A stretch of DNA of 64,000 bases. Source: Lineus longissimus. Lineage: Eukaryota > Nemertea > Pilidiophora > Heteronemertea > Lineidae. The DNA is taken from the NCBI RefSeq assembly GCF_910592395.1, contig NC_088309.1:6822501-6886500 (forward strand), read 5' to 3'. Both the position numbers and the translations under genes were made by a program. Below are positions 23,817 through 36,423 of the stretch, in pieces (position 1 is the stretch's first letter; every line of letters starts with the position of its first letter). A model generated the notes under the pieces. That model ran no database searches. It was not told the origin of the DNA and was given only the letters and a program-made list of their open reading frames with translations.

Positions 23817-26800
23817 ATGCAATCAGTTGTACAATACGGGAGATGTCTTTCCCGGACTCTAGTGACTGTCATAACCAGTGAACTTTCCCTACCCTGGAAA
23901 AATAGAACTGGACGTGAACGCAGTTTGCACCTAGTTACGGCGGCTTCAGGCTACGGGAACCATTCGCATTCTCCCGCTGAAGTGCTGAAAAAGTGGTCTT
24001 TCGGTGATGATGCTTGCTTCATTGCGAAGCACAAGTTATCGGACATTCTAGGTGTGTTGATTTTTACAAGATTGCACCTGAAATTAGGGAGTTTTCATCA
24101 AAAAACAAACGAGGTCATTCCGAGGTCACTGGATTTGTTTACAAACATTGGGCCACGTGGTTTTGTTTTGGCCCCTGTCATGTTCTTGTATGCCCTCTTT
24201 ACCTAAGCATGACCCGTATGTTAGACAGTGAACCTGATTTGCTCCTATATGTATTGCAATAAGGGGCTCACGCAACCTTTTTTTATTGCATTTGTGTTTT
24301 GTCTGCTCAAGAAAGTTCCTGCACTGTGTCTGACTTAACTCACAACTTGATTGAACATCGGGTACGGTTTACTGGATTGTCAGTTCTGTCAAGAAAGTTA
24401 CTTCCTTGACTGTTTTGTACTAAAGGCCTGCATGATCAAACCAGATTTCCTTTACCTCGGCCTGTATATTTCATCCCCCTATTTCTAGGCGTTGCTGATG
24501 GTGTCGGAGGCTGGCGGTCATATGGAGTGGATCCCTCCGAGTTCTCCAGTAAGCTTATGCAAACATGTGAACGCATGGTCAATCGGGGCCATTTCCGTCC
24601 TCAAGCACCAGCAGAACTTTTGGCAGCCAGCTATAGTGAAATATTGGAGAACAAGGAATCTCTGATAGGTAAGAATAAGATACAATGTAATAAATAATTT
24701 GAATGGACCAAGTTTGATTCAAGGCATTCTTTGGTCATTGTATTTTAACTTTTAATTTCAACTGAGAGATGGCTCAGGAAAATTGATGTACACAAAGCTG
24801 TGGTGCAGTTATAAAGCATGCAACTTGGCTGAAACTTGGTATCAATAATAACAAATATAAGGCCTTGAGATTGAATAAAACAGACTGGAACCCCCAACGA
24901 TTTTGGGGACAGTTAATAATACAGTGTAGCATTGTAACATATGTTTATTCCCCAAGGTGCATGGGGATTTGCATAGTATTCAATATCTTGTGTGGTCAGA
25001 CATTGTTAGTTCAGTAAGATTATGAGATTTAAAATCATTTATTCACTGTGTTTATGCCAGGTATTAAATCTACATGTAAACATAGAAATATTCAGTAGAT
25101 TTGCTTGCTTTTAGAATATGGTGGTCAAATGTACACTCTACAGTACATTCTGGTATGGAGAGTTCTCCGAATGGAACTCTCGATGGAAATTTATAAAAAT
25201 GTTTTATACAAAATTTTAAAAATTTATGAATAATTCAGCTCTATACAAATCGGTTGACAAATTTTTTTAAAAATCTTTAGAAAAGGAATAAAGCTATTAC
25301 AAATAAAATATATGTAACTAGGCCGTTGTACAGCGTATGCTAGTGCTAATGCCATACAATGAATGAATTGCAAAAATACCTATAGTATGACCACCATTTG
25401 CCATTTTAAAATCGTCAAAATATAATTAAAAATTCCTCAGGCAGCTGGAGTTTACCATGATTTAAAGGTTATCAGGTATGAAAGTCATTTAGAATACCGC
25501 GTACCGGTTCATGGAAATTCATAATTGGAATGCATGAACAAATGGTAGAAAGTTTGAATATGTTAGTCGCCTGTTACATTTAGCAGGGTCTCAGCTTAGG
25601 GGAAAGCTACGTACGTTGGGTGTTGGTCTAAAATTTGAAAAAAAACTTTGCCTCTCCCACTCCAAAACATACCCTCAGAATAAATCCTGGTAGAAACCCT
25701 GTCTGTGTCATGGTGATTTCCAGTTGCCTGAGAAATTGGTGATACAATATGGCCAAAGGTAAAAAGCCAGCCATCTATCGAGAAGAAGACAACTCCAGTA
25801 AGGTTTTCGATACTCTTCGTCAATATGGTTTCACATTGTCTTCCAGGAAGCTGCACGGCGTGCCTGGTTTCACTCAATCAAGAGGAAAAGACCGTCTACA
25901 CCGCCAACTTAGGTGACAGTGGCTTCCTTATTGTAAGGAATGGCCAAGTTATTCATAGATCTGAGGAACAACAACATTACTTCAATACTCCGTTCCAGCT
26001 GAGCGTGGCACCTCCTACACATCGTGGACGAGTATTAAGTGATAGGTAAGAGGTAACACAGATTACGGAAATTACAGCAGCTAAAAATTCTTTAGTCGAC
26101 CCAGAGATGATGAGATGCAATTTCCCTGTAACTTAAAATGGAAATAGTCAGTACTGGAAGTCAGTTTTGACTGCCTATTTTCATTGAGTACCTAAAAAGG
26201 TGTTTAATGAAGTAAAAAACCTGCTGGATATGCTGGGTTAAATTTTAGCTGTGGTTCTGTAGCCAAAGACCACCATATTTCAAGGCAGGCAACTTCTTCG
26301 TGTAGTAAGGTTGCACAACTGGCAATCACATATTTCACCTTTTTCCCGAAAAATGCATTGGAATTTGGATGAGTGGTTTCATATCGCAACATACAACCCA
26401 TGACCAAATGGTTCAGGAAAAAGATGACCCACTCTACTTGGAAGACTGCCTGTTTGGCAACTAGACCTCAATCCTTAAAATCAATAGCTTGATGTGAGGT
26501 CAGTGTCAGTAGTTCCTATTGAAATGGCCTACATTTTCAAATCTCAACGTGCATATTTTGTTTTGTGTTTCTTTTCAGTCCCGAGGCAGCTCAGAGGACG
26601 TCTTTCGGGGTCCAGATAGGTGATATTATCCTGCTGGGAACGGATGGTCTTTTTGATAATCTTTCTGATGATATGATACTCGATCAGTTACAAGATCTGA
26701 AGGTATTTGGCTTGTTATTTCACTGAGAGCCTCAGAAAAGAATTTTCTTACGCTATTTGTGTTCAACAATGGGTCAGGAAAATAGAAATGCAGTTCTAGA

Positions 26801-28016
26801 CAATGCTGTAGTGCAGTTATCATGTATGAAACTTGTTGAAACTTGGTGTATGAAGTATTTGTATCTGAATTCACAACAGCAATCAGGCTTCTGAATTGTG
26901 ATAACAGTACCGAGTTCTACTCAATTTTACAATACAGTTTGAAATAAAAGTTACAAGGGTCATCATGTGAAGCCTTGAATGCATATACATGTACTTTATT
27001 CAATTTCTGCTTTATTTCAGGGAACCTCTATGGAATGTATACAACAGATAGCTAATTCCTTAGTTAAAAAGGCTTTACAAGTAGCTTTTGATCCAGAGTG
27101 TATGTCACCGTTTGCTCTGTCTGCATGTGAACATGGTATAGAATGTGTAGGTAAGTTCATGGTCGATTTCTAAGTTGAGTTGTGATCTCAGCATCCTCTT
27201 GCAAACAGGGCCTACAACACGACTTCTCCTTATGCATGTTTCCAAGGGAGTAAGTATGTATCAAGTGAAATGGTCTGAGATTATCAGGATGTGATCTCGG
27301 AGACTAAAGCACTACAAGGTAAATTGTTGCTCTCCTTATGTGTAAATCCTTAGTGCCAGTTAAACCTTTACCTTGCCCTTTATTCGACCTGTGTCAGGTT
27401 ATTGGTTATTTTGAGTTTCGTTTTATACATGATACATGTACATATGTTTTGTTTGATTGCCCCGATTTAACAGGTGGACAGCTTCACCATCTCACCATTA
27501 CCAATGAAAGTATCAACATTGGCATTGCCCAAATCCCCCCTCTTCGAGCTGGTTATCGGAGTCTCATGGACTTCGTGAAAGAACTACACCATCGCCATCT
27601 TCAGGGCAAGGTAGGAACTGAAAAGACCAAACTGTATTTTCAGACCAAACGGTATTTTCAGTTCCTACCGTGCCCTGAAGATGGCGATGGCGATGGCGTA
27701 GTTCTTTCATGAAGTCCAGGTCTTTTCAGTTCCTACGTTACCCTGAAGATGGCGATGGCGTAGTTCTTTCATGATGGCCAGTTCTTTTCAGTTCCTACCT
27801 TACCCTGAAGATGGCGATGGCGTAGTTCTTTCGTGAAGTCCATGAGACTCCGATAACCCGCTCAAATGGGAGGGGGATTTGGGCCACGTAGATCTACGTA
27901 GATCTAGTTTGGCGCTGAAGGTGTTAAATGGTTATCGTCTTGCTTCATTTCTTTCAGGTGGTAAGCCCGATGATATCACGGTACTACTAGCCCGTGTAGA
28001 AGAACAAGAGTCTTAA
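23817..28016 (+). CDS. PPTC7: Mitochondrial protein phosphatase PTC7 homolog (PP2C family), six exons
   Basis: Exons 23817-24051, 24489-24668, 25847-26045, 26579-26702, 27021-27150 and 27958-28016; phases agree and the product is 308 aa (human 304). PPTC7/Ptc7 is a metal-dependent Ser/Thr phosphatase of mitochondria that supports coenzyme Q synthesis and restrains BNIP3/NIX-driven mitophagy. Seen: a basic, acid-poor N-terminus consistent with a targeting sequence; the PP2C metal motif VADGVGGW (exon 2); NLGDSGF and [16 protein letters not shown] (exon 3); [12 protein letters not shown] (exon 4); [13 protein letters not shown] (exon 5); and the C-terminal [16 protein letters not shown] with the metal-binding Asp. 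The first ATG starts the reading frame and is 191 bp from the TMEM97 ATG. The last intron contains an inverted/tandem repeat block. Confidence 0.96.
27528..27884. repeat. Inverted repeat with internal tandem copies in PPTC7 intron 5
   Basis: Left arm 27528-27627 and right arm about 27787-27884 are near-identical inverted copies of about 100 bp (shared cggagtctcatggacttc and catcgccatcttcaggg on the left, their complements on the right). Between them lie further copies of ccctgaagatggcgatggcg at about 27672 and 27741 with a period of about 60-65 bp. The left arm alone happens to be open in frame after a ttaacag acceptor-like site. Confidence 0.85.
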
Positions 28017-31000
28017 CAACCGTTCAACTCCTAGAGGAAGAGAATTCGATTTTAAAGCAAGTTTTTTGCTGTTAGGATCATACTTCTTTTATCTTCAAAG
28101 AGAGCTTTGCTGCCTTTATCTAACCAGGTTTGAATGTTTGGGGAGTCACTTTCTTTACTAGGAATATGAGTTTTGCGCATAAAATATCATCATAACAATT
28201 CAACAGATGTTCACTCACTACAGGCTCATCTGAAATACTGTGGTTGCCAAATTTTCCATAAAGCCAAAATTTGTAAAATATTCTTTAGTTTCTTGTGCTA
28301 GTATTTATCTTGTCTGTGTAACTCCGTAAAAGTGTTTTCAGAAAATACACCAAGGTGTTAAACTAGGACACCTGATAGCTATTTTGATGTTATTTCTGTA
28401 TATGGGTCACAACATCTGTCAAATCATCCAGGCGAGCTGGTAAGAGGGGGTGGGGCAGCTATTTGAGATGAAAATTTGTTAAATCAAACTTGTTTTGAAA
28501 GTTCCCATGACTGTGTACGGTGTTCTCCACGAGGCCATTTGTCAGGGCAGTCTACCCTACCTTGGCAGCTTACCACCCTACCTTGCTCTAGATTTCATAA
28601 AGGGTTTCTATGGGGCCACCCTACCTTAAATTATTGGCCACCCCACCTTGTGTTGCACAGTGGCAAAACTTCTTGAATATCAAGGATACCACCTCACGTT
28701 GATAAAACCCTGTGGAGAACTGTGTGTGTACCATGTTGGACACAAAGTCGCTTTCTTTAGTTTTGACCAATAATAGATAAGTGTTCAGTAGTTTGTAAAT
28801 GTATATTAGATGTAAGCAAGTGTAAATATTGAAGGGAGTGAGTGAGAATTACTTGCATGATGGTGTGTGTTAGGCACTCTGATGTACAGAGTAGTAATTT
28901 TTTATAAATTTTGTAACTTTGTGTGATGACAATGGAGATTTTGTGTGTTATGTAGTTGAAGTAGAAAAAACTTTGATCTGTTTCTGATGGCCCGAAGGTG
29001 GCAGGGTTCTTTGTGCTGGTCCCTTTGTCTCAGTACAGTGACAGAGGCAGAGCGCTCACAGCAGCATTACCCGATCAGAAACAGGCCTGTGTGTATTTTG
29101 TGCCTCTAGTTGAACTAGAGACTTCCAGGGTAGAATTTAATGTGTTTGTTATTTTTTCTTGAGGGTTGTTTAAGAAATAGTACTGCAGCAATTCAGGGGA
29201 ATGATCTCAATAACTATACATGTAAGCATGTACATGTAAGAAAGTACATGTACTTGATGTAAGTTTATAAATTTTTGTTTATTTGTGTAAAACTACCAAT
29301 GTAAAATGTTCCAGAACATCATTCACACCCACAGTCCTACTTAGGGAAGCTATGGAAATAAATTGATGCAGCAAAATCAAATATTTTTTTTAACAAATAA
29401 TTTCTAGTTAGGTTTTGCCTGTTTAATAATAATGTACTAGTGTGTGTGCACTAATGGCATATGTTCATTCTTCAGACAATTTAAGTGGTTGTTTATATTA
29501 ACGAAATAAACAACCAATTTTTCAAATCTAGCTTGGTGGTACTGCATGAATATGGAAATTTGGGGGGGTTGTGATCACATGATTTTTTGTGTGAATGGAA
29601 CATGCATGCAGGTATGACTGAACGAAGGGATTCTTAAAGATGATGTGCCAATGTAGAAACAATGCATGTTTAGTGTAATATAACTGGAAGTTCAGTGTAT
29701 AAAATAAATAAAAAAATAATGTAAATGTCATTATCAAGAAGTCTTGTTTGTTTTGTGAGTTAACAGACTTGCTTCAGATATTAGTCCTTTCTTGGTCTGA
29801 AAGTTGGAATCCTTCACAGGACCGTTAACTGGGTAGGATTATTATCCTGGTCTGTGCAGAAATGAATTTGGGGTTTCAATGAGCTGAAACAAAGAACTTG
29901 AACTTGACCAGTAGTGACTTGGCTTGGTGTCAAACCCACAACCACTCAATCATAATGCCTATGCTCTTCCACTGTGCTATACTGCCCTATAATTTGTCAA
30001 TTGTATTTTATAGGGCAACGTCGTTTGAATTGTAGTTGATTTTGAAAATGTCTAATTGCGTAACATATACTGAATATAACTTTCAACATTGCCACTGTGT
30101 GTACAGATATACAAGTAAATTTTTCATGATAACTGCACTACGTCATCTAGTGTAAGTGCATTTCTTTTTTCCTTAGATACCAGTAAATTCAAATGGTGAA
30201 TCCCTTTGATTAATTGTCACAAGAAGTCTGACCTATTTTTAATGTCATATGTCACCCTTTTGAAAGAGCGCCCTGACACTTTCAAGCTGGTAATCCCAAA
30301 GGAAAAAGTCAAGTGGAAAATTTCTAAGAATACCTGCTATTCTTATGAAATCGACCTTATTATGAAATTCCCCAAGGAGCGTATAGGTCATAGATTTTAA
30401 TAGATATGCTCATGAGATTTTATATGTCGCACTCATCGGGACTCCTCCACATTGTAATGATTTTTAGTAGGTTACAAAATTCATCTAGTATACAGGCATT
30501 GATAAAGATTGTTTTCTCAAGCACTTGCATCTAAGAGCTATATTATGTGATATATCATCTTGTGGTGTCAAATTATGTAAATGGCAGCCTTCGTTGATCA
30601 GTTGGTAGTTTTGGTGGGAATCGACAAGTATGCCCACAGTAGCCATATGCGACCTAAAATCCGCTGGTTGTTTTAGATGCTCTCTGGGACTCTTGGGAGT
30701 CAAAAGCACTGCAGTTCCAATCAACTAGCTCTTTAAATTTGAGAAGCCACAACCATGTACTCTATATTGTCTCAGGTCATAATATTGTGAGAGTGAATGT
30801 AGTACTACTATACTGCCAATAGAGGACAATACTGTATATTGCCAATGTTGATAAGCAAGCAAATACATCCTTATGTGATATGTACATTTATGAGTACATC
30901 AGTTGTCATAGCAACAGGGTGACTAACCAGCTTGGCTTCTATCCAAGGTGACCAATGATTGGTCATTGTTCTTTCACGTTTGGTCTTAGTCACATAGCCG

Positions 31001-31726
31001 GAAAATGTACTAAATTGTCTGACCATGTTTAAATAAAAATGTAGGCCTTTTCTCATTTTGCGCCAATGAGTATTTTGGTTAATGTTGGAGTTATGTGACA
31101 TTTTAAGACAAAGCAATTACTCTTTCCTACAAAAACATCAAAAATGGTTGATTTCAGATCCAACTTGTTTCATATTCTGTTTCACCCTTCGTTTTAGTTT
31201 GTTTGATTTTTGCTTTTTCTGAAAAAGAACTGATAAAGCAATTCTATCATGCGACAATCATTTTAGAAAAAGACAAATAAGAAGAACTTTCACACAATTT
31301 TACATTTATTTGAGCAATTTCTGTCATGGCTTTGCCACAATCACTTTTAGATAAAAAATAATCTAAGTGCTACAGACTAAAATGGAATGATAACAAATGC
31401 ATTTTAATATGAACACATGAGATCAATGCATAAAAAAATATATAAAAAAATGTGAAGAAATGGAAGTTGGTTCAGCACTATAAAACGTTGGTCCCAAGAA
31501 AGTGATGGTTGTGTGTTACCCTCATTTTATTCAAGTCATGTTTCAAGCCTAATTATCAAAGTATTCGTTACAAGTGAACAGTGAATCATATGTAAATCGT
31601 ATGTAAGCCCAACCTAATTGTACTGAGAACATGCCACAAAGCAATGAAGACCTATCAGTATAAACATCATTTGTCAAGCATTTTGCTTTGGAAGACAATC
31701 TCAGACATCTAGTTTTCTGAGACAAG
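28017..31726. other. PPTC7 3' UTR and downstream intergenic sequence
   Basis: No coding exon recognised. AATAAA at 29357-29362 is a candidate PPTC7 poly(A) signal. The stretch around 29216-29256 is built from overlapping tacatgta/catgtac palindromes. A tRNA-like SINE head lies at about 29926-29990. Confidence 0.4.
29926..29990 (-). repeat. tRNA-derived SINE head (A and B boxes) on the minus strand
   Basis: On the minus strand: gggcagta, an A-box-like tagcacagtggaagagca (29979-29962), then after about 25 nt a B-box-like gtgggtttgacacc (about 29939-29926). Spacing fits a type-2 polymerase III promoter. The sequence is too diverged for a functional tRNA gene, so a tRNA-derived SINE whose body continues to about 29750 is the best reading; its 3' end was not located. 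Confidence 0.55.
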
Positions 31727-31846
31727 TGGGTGATATGAATAAACACTAGTAAATGCTTTTACTTCTATTTTGTACAGAAATGCCTAGTGTAAATGTACAT
31801 AAAGTTTTAAGTAAAAGCATTTCCTAGTCTTTATTCATATCACCCA
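31727..31846. repeat. Near-perfect 38-bp hairpin with AATAAA in both arms
   Basis: Left arm 31727-31764 and right arm 31809-31846 match as inverted repeats at 36 of 38 positions, with a 44-nt loop. Each arm reads gtgatatgaataaa on its own strand, so a canonical poly(A) hexamer occurs on both strands. It lies between convergent PPTC7 (plus) and the BH3-like gene (minus). It may be a small MITE or a bidirectional 3'-end structure. Confidence 0.85.
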
Positions 31847-34104
31847 TTGGAGTGCGACTTTGATCAAATTGTGAAGTTCTTGAAAGCTTATTGTGTGCTT
31901 TATCTGGAAAACGTTTAGTATAATACTACTATTGTTTAAGTCTAGGATTTCAATTGTGCCAACCGATACTGTCACACTGATGGTTACTATAAAATGATAC
32001 AAATTGAAAATGATGTACAGTTACAATAAATAAAGCCTACTAAAAAGAGTATTTAACTTACAACATGTACAGACACGACAGAGCAAACTACGGAAAATCT
32101 TCATCACACAACAACGATGCAAGGCACATAAATACTCGGACTGGGAGTGCTCACCGCACTAGAGATTACATCACTATATCAAAAACTCCCAAATACACTT
32201 TTAATACAAACTTTAAGCAATTTTTGTTTGTATGTAGTATTTTTCCCCCCAAGGACTAGCTGTCCCTTTGCATGCTTCCCAAGAAAATCCACAACATTTT
32301 AGTTGAGCAGGTTTTCGAAAGCATTACATAATTTGTATTTTGATTTTATGTTTTGATTCGAACTGGTGCCGCAGCTCAAAAGTTGTTGAAACATGTGACC
32401 CATTACAACAAAATCGGTGGCAAGTCACATTATATGTCTTACCACATGGCTCAGATAATAAGCTACATTTGATACAACTCACATCTGGAACCAGGGATCA
32501 ATATGTTTTGAGAAAACGACAAGGTTTTGCCAACATTGTTTCAGAAATCGATTTTTTTTACTATTGCCTTAAAATATACTTAAAATTGTAATTTTGCCAA
32601 ATTGACTGGCGTGATACTAAGGTATGGTGTTCTTAATTGTAACAATCTGAAAGTGGACCAAAAACTGATCTAATTTTATTTTGTCCGTGATTGCTCAATA
32701 CTATAGGTTTGGCGACTTACTTCCCGATTTTGTGTCATGAGTCACATAAGTATTATTTCTTCAATACATGGATAGTGGAAGATCTGCTGTGCTTTGTTGT
32801 CCTGACCAAGCTCTTAGTCAGGAATTAGGTTAATTTTGTTTTCATTTTGTGCGTGCTTAAGATATTTTCTAACATAATTCTACAAAATCAGCAGTCAAAA
32901 CGCAGTAAAATACTCGTGAATAACATAATGTACAAGGAGTTTCTTTCTGTTTTGTTCCTTTTTGTGCACTGTTTGATATACCAAGATGTTTTCTAAGTTT
33001 TGCATAGATTGTCAAGCAGACCTAATTTAAAGGAGATCTACATTTATAGCCTTGTATATGAACAACATTTTTAAAATACAGACACACAATGGATCGACAT
33101 GATATGACAAGTACAAACAGTGCACAAGATATCTTTAAGTACAGTATTATGGTTGAACCATGACATTTCAAAACCGTATGACCTTTATTGTACATTTTGC
33201 CCAAAACTCCTCTTTCTTGGTTTGATCCTGGTAGGGTGCCATGACACACACCACAAGCACCATAATCTGTGGTGAATTACTGTAGTTTAAGAGACCTCAG
33301 ATAAAGCCAGCTAAGTAGTTCACAGAAGAATAAAACCAGTCATCATAGACATTTCAAAGTCAATCTTACTCGATAATGTATATATATTTATGGAGGTTCA
33401 TAACCGACACTTTTCATAAAGCAAGTTCTGTTAACCCCCTTATTTCTGTGAAAGGGATGGTTGCCTGAAGTGTTCTATTATTTAGAAATCCCGTCAATTC
33501 ACAGGGAGATTTTAAAAGGAAGTTTGAAGAACTGTCTATGATATTAAACCTGTTACTTGGTATTTCAATACAGATTTGTTCGAAATTTCGAATGGAATTG
33601 TTTTGGTCCAAAACAGATCAATTCTAAGATTAATACCTCATTCTGGGATTGTCACCCTGCATGCACTCTTTGATCCAAGTCACTCCTATGCCAGGTGGTC
33701 ATTTGCTAAGCTGATCAATCATGATCAATTTGCAGAGTCAGTTGAGCTGAAAGTCTCCTCGAATGGCCTATCTGACTCCAAGAGAAAACAAAAGTGTCCC
33801 TGAGGCAACAGGCACTTTTGTAAAGATCGGAGAACCAACATCCTCAGTTTGTGACAAACTGATCACATATGCAAATAGTGGTCCCTCTAAATAGAGAATT
33901 GGTTGGTCCCGTTTTGATAGAGAATTGTGTGCGTTTTATCACTGGCACCACATCAAAAGATGTCATCTATCACGAAGCAGAGTAGAGTTTCCGGCTTCCT
34001 TTTGCTGCCTTTGAAGTGGACGTATTTCGAGCAGAGTTCCACATCTGAGCACCTTCCATCATCACACGCCAGCTCCCCCAGCTGATGGTACATTTTTGTA
34101 AATG
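31847..34104. other. Intergenic sequence and possible 3' UTR of the BH3-like gene
   Basis: No convincing coding exon. A minus-strand AATAAA at 33184-33189 is a candidate poly(A) signal for the gene ending at 34105. AT-rich with scattered homopolymers. Confidence 0.35.
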
Positions 34105-36423
34105 CTACTCCTCCAGACGACGAATGAACAGTTCTCGAAGTTCGTTTCGCTTTGGTTTCCTTCCACTGTACCAATCACCGACGAGGCGTAAGCAATATCC
34201 AGTGTTCTTGATGGCCCTGGCGTGAACATCCGGCAATTTGCTGGACAATTTGACTACTGGTGATGAAACTTGCACCTGAATGTCACCGCCTGCAGCACTC
34301 ATGTTGGTTTGACTCTCTCTGGCCAGTGTAGGGAACTTCAGGGGATTGCTCATAATTCTTGGTGGTGTTTGTATGGAAGGACTTGATACAGGTGGACTTT
34401 TCAACATCACAGCTGACTTCTGTCCTGGAAAGATATAGGATCAAGATATATACTCTAAGTAATTATAAAAATATAGAGAACAAAAGTCCAACAAAAATAT
34501 TTAATGGAAAGTTTTTTAAAAACCCAGTGACAATAATAGCATATTATCAAACACAAATTACATTGGTGATACTTGTTGTATTACCTAATCCAACTTTTGT
34601 TCAATCTTTTGACTTTGGAAAACACCTAAAATGACCCTATTACTATTAATAGGCCAAGATGTATATATATACATATACAATGTATCACTACATCTATATG
34701 ATAAATATATGCATATAAAAGCTTGTCGATATTAACAAAACTAACTTTTGTTCAAACTTTTGAATGTGGTAAAACCATAAAATGTCATTATCGCTATCTA
34801 TTAATAGGGCAAGAGGTCACTCACTATAAGTATGTGTCTAAACTTCACCTTATATATTTTGATATTGCTAAATCAAACTTTTGTTCAAACACTTAACTCT
34901 GGAAAACACCCAAAATGACTATGACTATGACTAGGGCAAGAGGTATATCACATAAATAGAGCACCTCACTATGACTATGACTAGGGCAAGAGGTATATCA
35001 CATAAATAGAGCACCTCACTATTTTCCTTGTAAATATATGCATGATATGATATGACTCAAGGTGATCAAAAATATCAGGAAACAATATTCATTTCAATAC
35101 ATTAGAATCTATGGGCCTAAGAAAATGTATGAATTCAGCTGATATGAAAGGCTTTTAGGCCTTACAAAATGTACCATTATCAATACAGATAATCAGAATG
35201 AAAACTACACATAATGTATAAACGTTGATGTGACATCAAAGGGGGTATGTATTGTACATGTGAACCCCTTACAAGACTTAGGTGCTAAACTTTCTCAGAA
35301 AGGTGTCCAGCTTTTTAGGACAAGAGTTTAGAATGACAGATTACATTTTTTGGCATGAACAGTAGAACCTCTCTATTAAGGACACCCTTTCGACTGTCAA
35401 ATGCTGTCCTTGATAGAGAGGTGGTGGTCAAATTAATAGAGGGGGTGTCGTACTGACCAAGGTTTTTACACAAAGTTATTTATGCATTTAGTGGTTTAGT
35501 CTTTACAATGTGGTCACTGCACATGTGCACATTGGGTCCAAGAATGAGGTAATTTAAACCTGTGAACAAAGGTACATCATCCCACTTAAAAAGCCTAGAG
35601 ATGAACCAAGCTTTTAACTTCAGTGTCTAGTTCTTGTTTAGCAAAGCCCTCCTGGGCTGCAGGATGTCACAACCCTGGAATAGGGGGGGGCATTCAGAGG
35701 CTATTTATCATTCTTGTCGTATGCTGCTGTAAATTCAGCCAGGAGCAGTCACAATCTTCGACAGGAAAGTATCGTTGCCATTGACAGTCTTAACAGCTCT
35801 TGACCGTTTGCACAGTACTGACAGTAACTGATCGTTTTGACAACTCCTAACCGATTTTCATCATCGTGATAGAATTATGCACAATAAAAGTATCTTCTTA
35901 TGTCCATATGACAGAGAGGCCCAGGTAGATACCTGGGGTTGGACTTCCGCCGGAAAGGGGAAAGGCAGTGTCTACAGACTCAAATGAAATAAACCCGTGG
36001 AAAGTATAGGTACAGGCAATGCATGGTCGCAATAACCCCGGTAACGACGGACGACAACAACCTCATGTCATTTTTATTTCGGAAGCGCTTAGAATAGTTC
36101 GCTAAGTGAATAATCGCTGTAAGGCTTGGACATTATTATTATTGTGGGACCAAAAAGCTAACTGTAAGGGTAGTTTGCAGTTTGGATGCTGTGGACTCCA
36201 CTTACACATCCACCCGCAACCCCAAGTGACCCGTTTCCCGCCAAAATTGCCTACACGGTCGCACATGTCTCTATTTACCAGCTCCAGCAGTAGGTATAGA
36301 ATCAGGGGTTTTTTTTAATTAAAGAAATAGGCCAAACTTACTGTTTAATATTCGTGGGCGCTCGCTTCTTACTGTTCCTGATGAAACTGAAACTGCTCTT
36401 GCGTAGGTGCGTCCGCTCGCCAT
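34105..36423 (-). CDS. Small two-exon gene with a degenerate BH3-like C-terminal motif (133 aa)
   Basis: Exons 36423-36342 and 34424-34105 (GT-AG, phase 1). The N-terminus is Ser/Arg-rich (MASGRTYARAVSVSSG), the middle Pro/Ser-rich (SPPVSSPSIQTPPRIM), and the C-terminus a likely amphipathic helix, HARAIKNTGYCLRLVGDWYS, followed by a charged tail ending RELFIRRLEE. Aligned to a BH3 (hydrophobic-x3-Leu-x2-hydrophobic-Gly-Asp-acid-hydrophobic), it has Leu, Val, Gly-Asp and Tyr but Thr at the first hydrophobic position and Trp in place of the acidic residue. A BH3-only apoptosis regulator is therefore possible but unproven; I do not recognise a clear homolog. It lies head-to-head with the BCL2-like gene 3.5 kb away. 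No membrane anchor is seen. Gene-model confidence is higher than that of the functional guess. Confidence 0.55.
34584..35020. repeat. Tandem repeats in the intron of the BH3-like gene
   Basis: Three diverged copies of a block containing aacttttgttcaa, ggaaaacacc and aatgac start near 34591, 34743 and 34876. At the right end a 50-bp unit (gactatgactagggcaagag with its following bases) is repeated exactly, 34921-34970 and 34971-35020. Confidence 0.85.
35360..35445 (+). repeat. Dispersed repeat copy 3 (cagtagaaCCTCTCTATTaAGGACACCC family)
   Basis: cagtagaacctctctattaa, then ggacaccctttcgactgtc, followed by the inverted partner gtccttgatagagaggtgg. Same family as the copies at 14.3 and 17.6 kb. 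Confidence 0.65.

Noticed and set aside
27480-27609. Extra PPTC7 exon
   Set aside because: Open in frame, but the sequence is part of an inverted/tandem repeat and the exon 5 to exon 6 junction (27150/27958) already gives the full conserved C-terminus in phase.
29926-29990. Functional tRNA gene
   Set aside because: A and B boxes are present, but the B box is off-consensus and no cloverleaf with paired acceptor stem can be drawn; SINE head preferred.
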